From Endozoicomonas sp965198415 (lineage in GTDB: Bacteria > Pseudomonadota > Gammaproteobacteria > Pseudomonadales > Endozoicomonadaceae): 64,000 bases of DNA. The stretch lies in the NCBI GenBank assembly GCA_965198415.1, contig CBDAPN010000032.1:1178001-1242000 (forward strand). Direction: 5' to 3'. How positions within the stretch are numbered: the first letter of the stretch is position 1; every line of letters starts with the position of its first letter. The notes beneath the pieces were generated by a model, which ran no database searches, was not told where the DNA came from, and saw only the letters and a list, made by a program, of their open reading frames with translations. Positions 18,169 to 29,300 of this stretch are shown piece after piece. The translations under genes were made by a program, and so were the position numbers.

Positions 18169-18806
18169 ACTCCATAAAGCTCTCTGTAAGCTTTTATTGC
18201 CGGTGCGTGGCAGTGAATTTGTGGGTGCTTTTCACTATATTCCAGCAAGTTGGCCAGAGAAACAATGCTTAATACCGGAATATTAAAGTCACGTTCCACT
18301 TCTTGAATGGCTGAGAGCTCACCCCGGCCTTTCTCCTGACGATCCATTGCCACCACAACGGCAGCGGGCTTAGCGTCGGTTTTGCCAATCAGCGTCATGA
18401 CCTCACGAATGGCAGTGCCTGCGGTGATTACATCGTCGATAATCAAAACCCGCCCCTGCAGTGGTGCACCAACAATATTACCACCTTCACCATGATCTTT
18501 GGTCTCTTTACGGTTAAAGCACCAGGGAACATTGCGGCTATGCTGTTCATACAGCGCCACTGCTGCTGCGGTGGCCAGCGGGATGCCTTTGTAGGCCGGG
18601 CCAAACAGAATATCGAACTCCAATCCCGCATGAACTAACGCCTGAGCATAAAACTTGCCGAGCTTGCTAATGGCCTCCCCACTATTAAAGAGCCCGGCAT
18701 TAAAAAAGTAGGGCGACTTTCTGCCGGATTTCAAAGTGAACTCCCCAAAGCGCAAAACTTGCTGCTCAATGGCAAAGTCCAGAAACTCTTTTTGGTAGGT
18801 GTGCAT
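18165..18806 (-). CDS. pyrE: Orotate phosphoribosyltransferase
   Basis: 213-residue PyrE, which converts orotate and PRPP to OMP in pyrimidine synthesis. The PRPP-binding motif VLIIDDVITAGTA (about residues 118-130) and the N-terminal SGRKSPYFFNAGLF segment are present and full length. The ribosome site is AGGAG, 5 bases before the ATG. The 4-base overlap with the DUF4124 gene behind it suggests a two-gene operon. Confidence 0.97.
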   Translation of the reverse strand: MHTYQKEFLDFAIEQQVLRFGEFTLKSGRKSPYFFNAGLFNSGEAISKLGKFYAQALVHAGLEFDILFGPAYKGIPLATAAAVALYEQHSRNVPWCFNRKETKDHGEGGNIVGAPLQGRVLIIDDVITAGTAIREVMTLIGKTDAKPAAVVVAMDRQEKGRGELSAIQEVERDFNIPVLSIVSLANLLEYSEKHPQIHCHAPAIKAYRELYGV

Positions 18807-19198
18807 TGGGAACTCCTGCTGGCAACGTAAACGGGTGGTGCATTATACCAACAACACTTCCACAAGGGGCGAGTCGCACAGTGCAAAATTCATGGTTTTT
18901 TGTGTTAGTCGACTTCTGTATCACAAGTTTCTGACCCGATGATCGCTATTATGCCCTTTGGCTACGATAACGCATGGAGTGTCAGCAAAAGTCATTAAAG
19001 ACAGACCCTTCATATCGTGCTTGTTTTTACCGGGCAGCAGTGACGCTCAATACAATTTATGATGATAGCTTGAATCTATTTGCTGAAACCAACAGGACTT
19101 TTTAGGAAAAAGCCTCCTTTGCATTAAGAGGCGTTATCAGCCTCTAACCGCCAAACGAACTAACCTGCCCCGGCATAGCAAGCCGGTAAAAAATCATT
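18807..19198. other. Spacer between chrA and pyrE
   Basis: 392 bases with no convincing gene. It must hold the pyrE promoter near its left end; I saw no clear -35/-10 pair and no pyrimidine attenuator. The hairpin at 19105-19132 ends the chrA transcript. Confidence 0.5.
19105..19132 (-). terminator. Intrinsic terminator after the chromate transporter gene
   Basis: Minus-strand 6-bp stem (19127-19132 with 19112-19117, one G-U pair), 9-base loop, then TTTTTCC. It lies 67 bases after the chrA stop. An overlapping alternative hairpin (AGAGGC/GCCTCT, 19127-19132 with 19139-19144) lacks a T-tract. Confidence 0.55.
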
Positions 19199-20350
19199 TC
19201 ACAACGCGAAAACCCCAACCCCCATAAACAGTAGTACTAACAGCCATACTGGCAACTTCATCACACGCAACAAGAAGCAACCCACAATAACCAGCGCCAT
19301 CTCCAGCCCGGAATGAACAGCAGAGACAAAAACAGGCGCATACAGTGCCGACAACAGCAACCCCACCACTGAAGCATTAATACCCGCTACAGCTGCTGCA
19401 ATACGTACTCGCCCCGCCAGCATCTGCCACGCAGGTAGAATGCCAATCACCAGTAAAAACCCTGGTAGAAAAATTGCCAAAGTCGCCACAATCGCTCCAA
19501 TAACAGGTGAGGAGCCTGAAGCGAAAAATCCTAAATAAGTCGCCAAAGTAAACATAGGGCCGGGTACCGCCTGAGCCGCAGCATAACCCGTTAAAAAAGT
19601 GTCGGTACTGATCAACCCTTCGGTGATGCTCTGTAGTAACGGCAAAACCACATGTCCGCCACCAAACACCATGCTACCTGCCTGATAAAAGTCACTGGCC
19701 AACGTTAATACGGGTGAATAGTCAGCAAGCAGCGGCAACCCGAGCAACAAAGCAATGAACAGAACGAGCGGCCATAAAACAAAACCACCCATGTCTTTTT
19801 TGCCTGAGCCATCCTCAATATTCCCCAACCACCGATAACCAACCAAAGCAGCCAGAATCAAGATAAGCATCTGCGTAATAACACCGGGAACAACCAGTAA
19901 CATCACAGCACCAAACACACACAGGCTCACCGTTAACGGTGTTTTACAAAAAGAACGGAACATTTGTAGGGCTGCGTCCGCCACCACCACCACAGCCAAT
20001 AGCTTTAAGCCATCAATTACGCCCTGATACCAGCTTGCCGCCATCGGCAGCTCACTCGCCACTATCAGTAAAATCACAAAAGACGGTAACGTAAAACCAA
20101 CAAATGCAGCGATTCCTCCGAACAGCCCGGCTCTTTGATAGCCCAGAGCAAAACCGATCTGACTTGAACCGGGCCCCGGCAAAAACTGACTGAGGGCGAT
20201 CAGTTGTGAGTATTGGCTATCCGTTAGCCAGCGGTGGCGCTCAACAAAATTGTTGCGAAAATAGCCAATGTGAGCGGCAGGCCCGCCAAAACTGGTCCAA
20301 CCCAGCAGGAAAAATTGCCAGAAGATTTTTAATATTTCATTCACAGACAA
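19199..20350 (-). CDS. chrA: Chromate transporter family protein (ChrA)
   Basis: 383-residue inner-membrane protein with two homologous halves of about six helices each. Each half opens with a signature: FLLGWTSFGGPAAHIGYF near residue 13 and FYQAGSMVFGGGHVVLPLL near residue 222. LSQFLPGPGSSQ and AAQAVPGPMF occupy matching places. The long-chain CHR family exports chromate in studied members, but many relatives have other or unknown anions. It diverges from the LPMO gene across a 108-base spacer. Confidence 0.9.
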   Translation of the reverse strand: MSVNEILKIFWQFFLLGWTSFGGPAAHIGYFRNNFVERHRWLTDSQYSQLIALSQFLPGPGSSQIGFALGYQRAGLFGGIAAFVGFTLPSFVILLIVASELPMAASWYQGVIDGLKLLAVVVVADAALQMFRSFCKTPLTVSLCVFGAVMLLVVPGVITQMLILILAALVGYRWLGNIEDGSGKKDMGGFVLWPLVLFIALLLGLPLLADYSPVLTLASDFYQAGSMVFGGGHVVLPLLQSITEGLISTDTFLTGYAAAQAVPGPMFTLATYLGFFASGSSPVIGAIVATLAIFLPGFLLVIGILPAWQMLAGRVRIAAAVAGINASVVGLLLSALYAPVFVSAVHSGLEMALVIVGCFLLRVMKLPVWLLVLLFMGVGVFAL

Positions 20351-20458
20351 CCAACCATAAAGCTAAATCTAATTTTTCTTTCATCGAATAATACTCGTCT
20401 ATCATAAGCGTCTACCGTTGCATACTTGTAACGATATTTCTCATGCCAAAACAACCGA

Positions 20459-21130
20459 ATGAGTCCCCTTATGATGCCAAAGATATATACCTTGCCAAGC
20501 CTTCTGGCTTGCGCTTTGATACCCTGTCTGAGCAACGCACACGGCTGGGTTGAGTTCCCAGAGGCTCGTCAATCCATCTGTTATGCAGAAGGTGGCTTTT
20601 GGTCGGCGCAGGGTAAAGATATTCCCAACGCTGCCTGCAAAGCAGCCTTTGATGTATCTGGTCCTTATGCTTTTGTGCAGCGTAACGAAGTGTCAAATAC
20701 CATACCAGACTACCGAAATATGGCTGCAATTAAAGCACGTATTCCCGACGGCACACTTTGTTCTGCAGGCTCTAAAGCCAAGGCAGGGCTTGATATAGCA
20801 TCAAAATATTGGCAAAAAACCAAAATAAAGCCGGACCATCACCATCAGTTTGAGCTGGTATTCAAAGCGACGGCAGCCCACTCCCCCTCATACTGGGAAA
20901 TCTATTTAACCAAACCTGAATACGATCCGACAAAATCACTGAGATGGGAGGATCTCGAACTTATTCATACAGAAAACAATGTCCCCTTATGCAACGACAA
21001 CAAATACAGAATGACGGTGACCCTGCCCGCAGCAAGAGTCGGTAATGGCATTCTCTATACCCGCTGGCAGAGAATTGACCCTGCAGGCGAAGGCTTCTAC
21101 AACTGCTCAGACATCACAATCACCCCATGA
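20459..21130 (+). CDS. AA10 lytic polysaccharide monooxygenase (chitin-active type)
   Basis: 223-residue secreted copper enzyme that breaks crystalline chitin or cellulose by oxidation. A signal peptide ends at ...CLSNA, so mature residue 1 is the His of HGWVEFPEARQ, the first half of the copper histidine brace. The second His is in ATAAHSPSYWEIYLTK, and the axial aromatic is probably in EGFYNCSDI. It is a single catalytic domain without a carbohydrate-binding module. Several Met starts (20459, 20471, 20474) are possible; only signal-peptide length differs. Fits a marine chitin-exposed life. Confidence 0.9.
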   Translation: MSPLMMPKIYTLPSLLACALIPCLSNAHGWVEFPEARQSICYAEGGFWSAQGKDIPNAACKAAFDVSGPYAFVQRNEVSNTIPDYRNMAAIKARIPDGTLCSAGSKAKAGLDIASKYWQKTKIKPDHHHQFELVFKATAAHSPSYWEIYLTKPEYDPTKSLRWEDLELIHTENNVPLCNDNKYRMTVTLPAARVGNGILYTRWQRIDPAGEGFYNCSDITITP

Positions 21131-21347
21131 CTGGCGTTGCAAGGCTGCCAGCGGCCTGACCCAACTTTCATTTAAACGCCATTATTCAAAACTTCAGCAC
21201 TGTCTATGCTCCCATATTCTGCGGGGTAGGCGGGCAACTCCCTACTTCTCCCGAACAAACAGTTCGGAAATCCCTCCGTTGACGATAACAATCATTTTCA
21301 GTTCAATGGCTGCCATAAATTAGCACAAAAGAATCAAAGGGCAGCCG

Positions 21348-23126
21348 TTGAAATTACTCTGGAAACTCCGGTTTATTTTGAAGGAATACTGGCAACAGTA
21401 TTTGCTGGCCTTTCTTTGCCTGCAGATCGTTTCGGCGCTGAACTTGTTGTCACCGTGGCTCATAGGTCAGATCGTTGACAGAATAAAAGACGGAAGCCTT
21501 ACAAATACACAACTTGCGATTTATGTTGCCGCCATTGTGAGCGTTACCGTAATGATCTACGGCTTTCGCTACGTGTGGCGATCAAGGCTTTATGGCGCTT
21601 CCATTGAGTTGATTCGCCAGCAACGCAGCCGCCTTTTCGCGCACTTTACCCAGCTATCTTCAGAGTTTTACCAAAAGCACACCACGGGCGACCTTATGGC
21701 CCACGCCACCAACGACCTGAATGCTGTTGAAGAGAGTGTCGGTGTTGGGATTATGACCTTGGTAGACTCCCTGATTGCCGGCTTCACGGTACTGTTTGCG
21801 ATGATATTTCTGGTCAGTGGCAAACTAACCCTGCTGGCGATGCTGCCCTTCCCGCTGCTGGTATGGGTCACACGCCGTTACGGTGTCGCCTTGTATTCCC
21901 GCTTTGGTCAATCACAGTCGGCTTTTTCCAACCTTAATGAAGAAACTCGGGAGTCCATTACCGGCATCCGTGCCGTCAAAGCGCATCAACTGATGGAGCG
22001 ACAAATCCAACGCTTTGATCAACTGTCCCATGAAACCGTCACTGCCAATACCCGTATTGCCCGTGTTGACGCACTGTTTGCCCCTAGCGTCAGCCTGTTT
22101 TTTGGTCTGTCCTTTGTTCTGGCACTGGTGGGCGGAGCGTGGTTGATCAACCATGGGCAGCTGACTGTCGGATTGCTCACCAGCTTTACTCTTTACCTCA
22201 CGCAAATGCTGGGGCCAATGCTGCAGTTTGGTTGGCAGTTCAACGTTTTTCAGCGTGGGAGTGCGTCCTGGAAGCGTCTGGAAAAACTCTTGGCTCACAA
22301 GCCCGCCATTGACAATGCGGTGGCGGCGCACACTGTGTCAGACGACACTCATATTTCAATAAATATCCAGTCCTTTGGTTATGACAAAGGGCCGGTTTTA
22401 GAAAATATTACCACTGAAATTCCGCCCGGTGCTTTCATTGGCGTTACCGGCCGCACCGGAAGTGGTAAAAGCACATTACTGCGTTTGCTGCTGCGTGAAT
22501 TTGACCTGCCCACAGGCTCAACCATCAAACTTGGCGGTACTGCCCTGCCCCAGCTGAACATCGCGTCGCTGCGAAAAAAACAGGCCTGGGTTCCTCAGGA
22601 GGCCATGCTGTTTTCTGGAACCATTGCCGACAATATTCGCTTTGCAGCACCACACGCCCCGCAAAGTGCCGTAGAGGAAGCGGCAAAACTGGCGGCCATT
22701 CATGATGAGATCAACAACCTTAAAGACGGTTACAACACGATGCTGGGTGAGAATGGCATCAACCTTTCCGGCGGGCAAAAACAGCGCCTCGCGCTGGCCC
22801 GTGCGCTACTGACAGATGCAGACATTTTACTGTTAGACGACTCATTCAGTGCGCTGGACATGAAAACCGAAGCCATCATCCTGAAAAACCTGCTGCAAAT
22901 GAGGGGTAAGAAAACCATCATTCTGGTTACTCAGCGGCTACCGGAGCTTATCACTGCCGACCACATTTTAGTGCTAGACAATGGACGCATAGTTGAACAA
23001 GGCAGCCATGAACAGCTGTTAGCAAACAACCAACAGCAATGGTATGCAAAAATTTTCCGCCAACAGGCGCGGCAACTGCTGGAAACAACATCCACGAATG
23101 CCACCCCAAACCCTAAAGTCGCCTGA
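21348..23126 (+). CDS. ABC exporter half-transporter, MdlA-like
   Basis: 592 residues: six membrane helices (about residues 15-300), then an ATPase domain with Walker A GRTGSGKSTLL (near residue 370), signature LSGGQKQRLALARALL and Walker B ILLLDDSFSALD. The catalytic Glu after Walker B is replaced by Asp, as in one half of heterodimeric exporters such as MdlAB. The start is TTG (21348) after AAAGGGCAG. It is followed 11 bases later by the partner gene. Substrate unknown, probably lipophilic or drug-like. Confidence 0.88.
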   Translation: MKLLWKLRFILKEYWQQYLLAFLCLQIVSALNLLSPWLIGQIVDRIKDGSLTNTQLAIYVAAIVSVTVMIYGFRYVWRSRLYGASIELIRQQRSRLFAHFTQLSSEFYQKHTTGDLMAHATNDLNAVEESVGVGIMTLVDSLIAGFTVLFAMIFLVSGKLTLLAMLPFPLLVWVTRRYGVALYSRFGQSQSAFSNLNEETRESITGIRAVKAHQLMERQIQRFDQLSHETVTANTRIARVDALFAPSVSLFFGLSFVLALVGGAWLINHGQLTVGLLTSFTLYLTQMLGPMLQFGWQFNVFQRGSASWKRLEKLLAHKPAIDNAVAAHTVSDDTHISINIQSFGYDKGPVLENITTEIPPGAFIGVTGRTGSGKSTLLRLLLREFDLPTGSTIKLGGTALPQLNIASLRKKQAWVPQEAMLFSGTIADNIRFAAPHAPQSAVEEAAKLAAIHDEINNLKDGYNTMLGENGINLSGGQKQRLALARALLTDADILLLDDSFSALDMKTEAIILKNLLQMRGKKTIILVTQRLPELITADHILVLDNGRIVEQGSHEQLLANNQQQWYAKIFRQQARQLLETTSTNATPNPKVA

Positions 23127-23137
23127 GGAGTGGTCAT

Positions 23138-24937
23138 GTGAATAAAAAACACCAAAAGAGATCGGGCTACCATAGCCTGGCCAGACTGGTTCGTTACGCC
23201 AAGCCTTATCAGCGCCAGATTCTGAGCGCATTTTTGATTCTGCTGCTGGCAACGGGTTTGGAGATGCTGGCTCCGTGGCTGATGAAAATTATTCTGGATG
23301 AACACATTGCACCCGGAATGAGTGATGTGACCGGATTAGCCACCATGGCTGCTGCCTTGGTAGGTGTTTATGTGGGTTCGTCGGCTTTGCAATATATTCA
23401 GAGTGTTACCTTTCAGGTGAACGCACTTAAAATCGTACACGACATAAGGCGAATGGTTTTTAGCCATGTTTTAAACCTCCCTGTCAGTTATTTTGACCGG
23501 GAACCAACCGGACGCCTAGTGTCGCTTATAACCAACGATTCTGAAGTGCTTCGGCAAATGTTCGTTAGCGTTATTCCGGTGATTTTGCAGGCCTTTTTTC
23601 GGGTTATTGGTATCTTTGTGGCTATGGCGCTGCTGGATATTCATCTGATGCTGGCAAGTCTGATGCTGATCCCCATCATATTGCTGGCGATTCATATCTA
23701 TCACAGAGTCAGTCATCCGGTCATTCATGGCGTGCGAGGTCAACTAGCTAATATCAACACCCGCATTAATGAATCCCTGAACGGCATGCGGATTATTCAG
23801 GCCACCGGGCAAGAAGCACACCTTCAGCAGCAATTTAATAACGACAATGAGCAGTGGGCCCGACTCAAACGACAAAACATCAACATCGATAGCTTATTGC
23901 TCATGCCATTTACCCACCTGCTTAATGGTGTCGCTCTTGCGGTAGTCGTGGGATGGTTTGGCTATCAGGCGGGTTTTTCTTTGCTTGAAGTGGGTACGCT
24001 CTACGCTTTTATCAATTACCTTGGCCGTTTTTTTGAGCCATTTCGGCAGATCACCATGCAGATGAGCAGTTTGCAGCAGTCTCTGGTGGCCTCAGAGCGA
24101 CTTTTTCAGGTCTTGAATGAACCAACCGAACCCCATAATAAGGCCGATAATGATGGCAACATTCAACATGGTGCTGTTGAATTCAAAAATGTGTCGTTGT
24201 CGTATGATTCTAAAAACAAGGCGTTGGACGATGTGAGCTTTTCGGTGGAACCCGGGCAATTTGTAGCGATTGTGGGTCATAGTGGCAGCGGCAAAAGTTC
24301 GGTTATCAATCTTCTTATGCGCTTTTATCAGCATCAAAAAGGGCAAATTCTTGTTGATCAACAGCCGCTTTCCAGCCTTACAGAACACACTGTGCGCCAA
24401 GGGTTAGGGCTCGTATTTCAGGAGCCTTATATTTTCAGTGGCACTATGGCGGAGAACATTAGCCTGAATCAGGTCAGTGATCAGACGATGTATGCCGCAG
24501 CACAAAAAGTTCACGCCGAACCATTTATCCATAAGCTGAGGGAAGGTTATGCTCACCAGCCTGGCCCGGGTGGCAAAGCGCTGTCAATCGGAGAAAGGCA
24601 ACTGTTGTCGTTTGCAAGAACCATTGCGCAAAATCCAAAGATTCTGTTACTGGATGAAGCCACCGCCAATATCGACGGAGAAACCGAACAACAAATTAAA
24701 GAAGCACTGATTACGCTGCGCAAAAACCGTACTACCATTGCCGTAGCGCACCGTTTGTCCACCATTATGGATGCGGATCAGATTCTGGTAATGGATAAAG
24801 GCAAAATAGTACAACGCGGTACCCATGAAACCCTGCTGCAAGAGGGCGGGCACTATCGTGATCTCTATCTGGCTCAGCAGACAGAAGAAGAACTGGGGGT
24901 TGAAAGGTCTGGCCGGCAGCTACTAAATAAAACGTGA
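23138..24937 (+). CDS. ABC exporter half-transporter, MdlB-like
   Basis: 599 residues with six membrane helices, Walker A GHSGSGKSS (near residue 380), Walker B ILLLDEATANID with the catalytic Glu, and an odd signature LSIGERQLLSFARTI in place of LSGGQ. With the neighbour (which has a canonical signature but lacks the Glu) it forms a complementary pair with one full and one degenerate ATP site. GTG start at 23138 with GAGGAG upstream. Confidence 0.88.
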   Translation: MNKKHQKRSGYHSLARLVRYAKPYQRQILSAFLILLLATGLEMLAPWLMKIILDEHIAPGMSDVTGLATMAAALVGVYVGSSALQYIQSVTFQVNALKIVHDIRRMVFSHVLNLPVSYFDREPTGRLVSLITNDSEVLRQMFVSVIPVILQAFFRVIGIFVAMALLDIHLMLASLMLIPIILLAIHIYHRVSHPVIHGVRGQLANINTRINESLNGMRIIQATGQEAHLQQQFNNDNEQWARLKRQNINIDSLLLMPFTHLLNGVALAVVVGWFGYQAGFSLLEVGTLYAFINYLGRFFEPFRQITMQMSSLQQSLVASERLFQVLNEPTEPHNKADNDGNIQHGAVEFKNVSLSYDSKNKALDDVSFSVEPGQFVAIVGHSGSGKSSVINLLMRFYQHQKGQILVDQQPLSSLTEHTVRQGLGLVFQEPYIFSGTMAENISLNQVSDQTMYAAAQKVHAEPFIHKLREGYAHQPGPGGKALSIGERQLLSFARTIAQNPKILLLDEATANIDGETEQQIKEALITLRKNRTTIAVAHRLSTIMDADQILVMDKGKIVQRGTHETLLQEGGHYRDLYLAQQTEEELGVERSGRQLLNKT

Positions 24938-25044
24938 GCCATAGCCATGGTGCAGTAAATAAAAGAAAAGGCCTGAAAAAAACACCAGTTTGATAATCTG
25001 TCCAATGCTCAGAGCTCTCTCAATGATTGAGGCAGCACGGCAGA

Positions 25045-25072
25045 GGCAAACAAAGCAGGCGGCACAGCCGCC
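25045..25072 (-). terminator. Terminator after gltS
   Basis: Perfect 6-bp G+C stem (25067-25072 with 25058-25063) and 3-base loop, followed on the minus strand by a T-rich stretch (TGCTTTGTTT). It lies 7 bases past the gltS stop, between convergent genes. Confidence 0.6.
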
Positions 25073-25078
25073 ATGCAG

Positions 25079-26305
25079 TTAACCGATAATCGAAAGAGCG
25101 GTTTGCAAAATAATCAGGTTAACAATATCAATGAAAAATGCGCCCACAATGGGTACGACCATAAACCCTTGTGGTGATGGCCCGAAGCGATTCACTACTG
25201 ACCCCATATTCATCACTGCTGTTGGCGTTGCGCCAAGGCCAAAACCGCAGTGGCCGCTGGCGATCACGGCGGCATCGTAATCCCGCCCCATGACCCTAAA
25301 GGTGATTAAGTAAGTAAACACTGCCAGCATGGTGGACTGAAGCAGTAGGATAACCAGAAAGGGCAGGGCCAAATCCAGAATGTTCCAAAGCTTCAGGCTC
25401 ATTAACGCCATGGCCAGAAAGAGCGCTAGCGACACTGTACCTAGAAGGTCTACCGTTTCGGTATGCAGCTTTTTTGCACCGGTGACTTCAAGGATGTTGG
25501 TGAGAATAACGCCGATGAACAAGGCGTACACGAAGTCGGGAATCATCAGCCATTTGATGCCAAAGCTGCTCACCCAGGGTTCAACGTGTTTGGCGCCGGT
25601 GACACAGATCAGAATCAAAAACAGGGACTCAATTACCTCCTTTGAGGTACCTTTGTCTTGCTCATTCTCGCTGTAGGTTAAAACCTCAGGGAACTCATCA
25701 TGGATATGATTGGAGTTGCCATACCGGGATTTAAGGCGATTTTTAGTAATCAGTCTTTGCGCTACCGGACTGCCGATGATGCCCCCCATCACCAAGCCAA
25801 AGGTGGCAGAAGCCATGGCAACTTCCAACACGTTGTGCATGCCATAGACATTTTCAAAGGTCTGCGACCAGGCCGCCCCGGTACCATGACCGCCAGAGAG
25901 GGTGATGGATCCGGCAATCAGCCCCATTAGCGGTTCCAGCCCAAGGAGAGTCGCCAGTGAGACGCCGAGGATGTTTTGCAAGACAATAAACACCGAGGCT
26001 ACACCCAGAAAAATAAACACCTTGGCTCCACCTTTGACCAGCTGGGTGTAGCTCGCCGCCAGCCCTACCGTGGCAAAGAACATCAACATGAAGGTGTCCT
26101 GCAGGGGCAGGCTAAATTCAATATCTACCCCATTAAAGTGCAGAAAGGCTATGGCCGCAGAGATCAGCAGGCCGCCGACAATGGGCTCGGGAATATTGAA
26201 TTTGGTCAAAATGGTTACTTTGCTGTTGATAAAGTGACCAAGGAACAGGACAAAAATGGCGATCAGGAACGACTCCAGTGCGCCAACCATAATTAGTTGA
26301 TTCAT
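25079..26305 (-). CDS. gltS: Sodium/glutamate symporter
   Basis: 408-residue inner-membrane carrier of the GltS family, importing glutamate with Na+. Both conserved re-entrant motifs are visible: ITLSGGHGTGAAW near residue 132 and ASGHCGFGLGATPTAV near residue 346. About ten membrane helices fill the rest. The ATG at 26305 has a GAGGGT site. It lies 23 bases after sbcC on the same strand, so it may be cotranscribed with sbcDC, though no functional link is obvious. Confidence 0.93.
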   Translation of the reverse strand: MNQLIMVGALESFLIAIFVLFLGHFINSKVTILTKFNIPEPIVGGLLISAAIAFLHFNGVDIEFSLPLQDTFMLMFFATVGLAASYTQLVKGGAKVFIFLGVASVFIVLQNILGVSLATLLGLEPLMGLIAGSITLSGGHGTGAAWSQTFENVYGMHNVLEVAMASATFGLVMGGIIGSPVAQRLITKNRLKSRYGNSNHIHDEFPEVLTYSENEQDKGTSKEVIESLFLILICVTGAKHVEPWVSSFGIKWLMIPDFVYALFIGVILTNILEVTGAKKLHTETVDLLGTVSLALFLAMALMSLKLWNILDLALPFLVILLLQSTMLAVFTYLITFRVMGRDYDAAVIASGHCGFGLGATPTAVMNMGSVVNRFGPSPQGFMVVPIVGAFFIDIVNLIILQTALSIIG

Positions 26306-26328
26306 ATACCCTCTGTATGTGATCGATG

Positions 26329-29300
26329 TCAGATACAGGCAAATTGGTTATCAAGCTTGCTATAACCCAGACCTGCTTCCTTTTTAACTTCTATGCGTAT
26401 TGGAATTCGTTCTTTGAGAGGTTCAATGTGGGAGATGACACCCACCATTTTACCGCTGGCGTTGAGGTTATCGAGTGCACAGAGCGCTGTCTCCAGTGTT
26501 TCCTGATCGAGGGTGCCAAATCCCTCATCAAGGAAGAGTGAGTCGATGCGGGTTTTGTGGCTCACCAGATCAGACAGCCCCAACGCCAGAGCCAGACTAA
26601 CCAGAAAACTCTCACCGCCAGACAAGGTTTTGATATCCCTTGCCGTATCGCCTTGCCAGGTATCCAGAACTTCGAGGCTCAGTTCATCGTTGCCTTTGCG
26701 GTTCAAAAGATAGCGGGCGTGTAGCTGCTCCAATTGCCGGTTTGCCAGTTGAATCAGGTGATCGAGCGTCAGGCTCTGGGCAAATTTACGGAATTTGTCC
26801 CCTTTGCTAGAGCCGATCAAGGCGCTCAGTTGCCCCCATATCTGACACTCATGCTCCTGTTTTTTCATCGCTTGAAACAGGGCGTCCTGACCTTCACGCT
26901 TGGCTGCATTATCTTTTAAAGACTGGGCAATCTCGCCCTGCCTTTGGTTGATGCTGCGGATCTCATTTTCCAGAGAAACCAGACTGGCAGAAACTTCATC
27001 CAAGGACAGTTTAGTCGCTTGATCAGAAATGTGCGTATTAAGGTTAGCGTGTGCGGCAGCATGTTTGCCTCTGGCTTCGTGTAATTGCTGCTCCAACTGC
27101 TGTTTGAGCTGCTCCAGAGCCGTGCGTTCTTCCTTGCTCAGCAACGCCTCCTGAAAGTTTTTATCGTCTGGAAAGGGGCTTTCATGCAGTAATTTTTGCC
27201 AGTTTTCGCTGGCTTGCTGCATTTTTTGCTGGCACTGCTCTTGGTTGCTGGCTTGCTGACTGATGGCTCCGTTGAGATTACTCAGCTTCTGCTCAATCTG
27301 TTTGAGTTGCTCTTCCCTTGACTGAAAACGGGTCTGATCGGCCGCTATCCGACCTTTTAACCGCTGCTGTTCTTGCGAAACCACTTTGTTGCCAAACAGT
27401 TTAGAGCGGGCGCTTTGCTGTTGCTCAAGCTTTGTAGTGCAGCGCTCTAGCTCCGCAACGATGGACTGCACAGTGGCGTCGGCCTTCTGTTTTTCTTCGG
27501 CTTTATGGCGCAGCTGGCGGGTGAGCTCGTCTGCCTGATTGTGCAGCGTTTTTTGCTCTGTGATCATTTTTTGCCACTGCTGCCAGTGGCCTTTCTGCTC
27601 GCTAAGCCAGGCTTGCTGCTCAGCAATGGGTGGCGTTTGCTGCTGCAGTTGTTGCTGGATTACTCTGGTAATGTTCTCCTCAAGGATGTTGCAGGTGTGG
27701 TTTTGCTGCTCAAGTTGTTGCTGTTTTTCGTTGAGTTGTTGCGCCTGCTCGCTCAATTGGCGCTGGATCAGCTGGAGACCGTGGGTTAGCTCAGTCAGGC
27801 TGGTATTGAGCCGGTTCAACTGCTCCTGCCCCGCCTGCAGTTGCTGATTTACCTGCTCAAGCTGCTCCAGCTGGTGTTTTCTGGCGGTTCCGCTTGCGTT
27901 AAAGCGGCTGAACTGATTATTGAATTCCTGCGTGCTGGTAATAGAGATAGATAGCCCCAGCGCTTCGCAGTTGGTAGACCAGCTAGCGGTGGTACGGGCG
28001 AGCCGGTGTTCTAATTTTTGCTGGTTTTTTGCTGTCTCCTCCAGCTGTGCCTGTAGCCGCGCTGTCTGTTTATTTTGGTCTTCTCCCTGACTTTGCAGCT
28101 GCTCCATGGCACGTTTTTTGGCTTTTAGTCGCTGTTCGGTTGCGGACACATTTAACTGCTGGTAATGCTCAATAGCCGGATGCTCCGTAGCACCACACAA
28201 CGGACAAGCCTCACCGGCCTGCAGTTTGTTGCGATAATCGGCCAGTTTGGTGATCTGTTGCTCCTGAGCCAGCAGTTGCTCCAAATCATGGCACTGTTGT
28301 TTAGCCTCCCGGAATTGGACTCGCAGCTTGTTAAGGTCTGTTGTGTGTTTTTCAATGGCTTGTTGCAAACCGGTGTGTTGTTTCTGCTCTTTGATCAATT
28401 CAGAGCTGTCGCTTACAAACTGTTCATTGAGGCTGTTCAATTGCAGATAGGTGGGGTACTGCTCACTCCAACGCTGCTGATCGCTGTGCAGCTGTGACTC
28501 TTGCTGACCAGCAAGTATCGTTTGTTTTTTTTCCAACAGCACTTGTTGACGGGCGTTGTGTTGTTCCAGCTCTTTCTTCAAAGCCTGAGTTTTGTCGTCT
28601 ACTGTCTGCTGCTGTTCATTGAGGCTGTTAAGGCGATGCTCGGTTTTTTGCACCGCCAAAAGTCGCTGTTGCTGCTCCTGACTGGCGGACTCCCGCTGCT
28701 CAAACTGCGATTGTAGCAACTGCAGACACTCCCCCAGTTGTTGATGGTGCGCGTTTTGCTCAATATATTGATTAGTCACTTTGAGCTGGTCGCTCAGTTG
28801 TTGCTGGTGCTGAGTGTTATCGTTTATGCGCTGCTCAATTTGTGCCTGCTCTTGCTGTGCTGTTTTCAGTCTGCTGCTTGTGCTTTGCCGTTCGTTGGTC
28901 AGCTGTTTTATTTCAGCGTCCAGAGTGATGACTTGTGCAAATAGAGGCTCCGCGTTGTGGTAGGCCTGTTGCGCGTTCTTCAGGGCTTGACTCTGTTGTT
29001 GATGCTGCTCCCGAGCGGTTTCATTTTGTTTTTCTGTTGTCTGTTTTTCCAGCTGGTGCGCTTTTAATGTGGTACTTAGTTGCTGGTAACTCTGTCGTAA
29101 ATCACACAGCTTTTTCCAGTGTTCGAGCAGGTCAATTGCTGGCAGGCTGCGGGTCAGGCGATTAAGCTGCTCGCGGTTTGCTTGTTGCTGCTGTTCTGCC
29201 GCATGGAGTGACTGCTGCGCCTGCGTCAACATCTGTTCCTTGCTGGCCAGTTGTTCTAGCCAGCGTTTTTGAGCTTCAAGACTGTGCCGTTGCCCATTGC

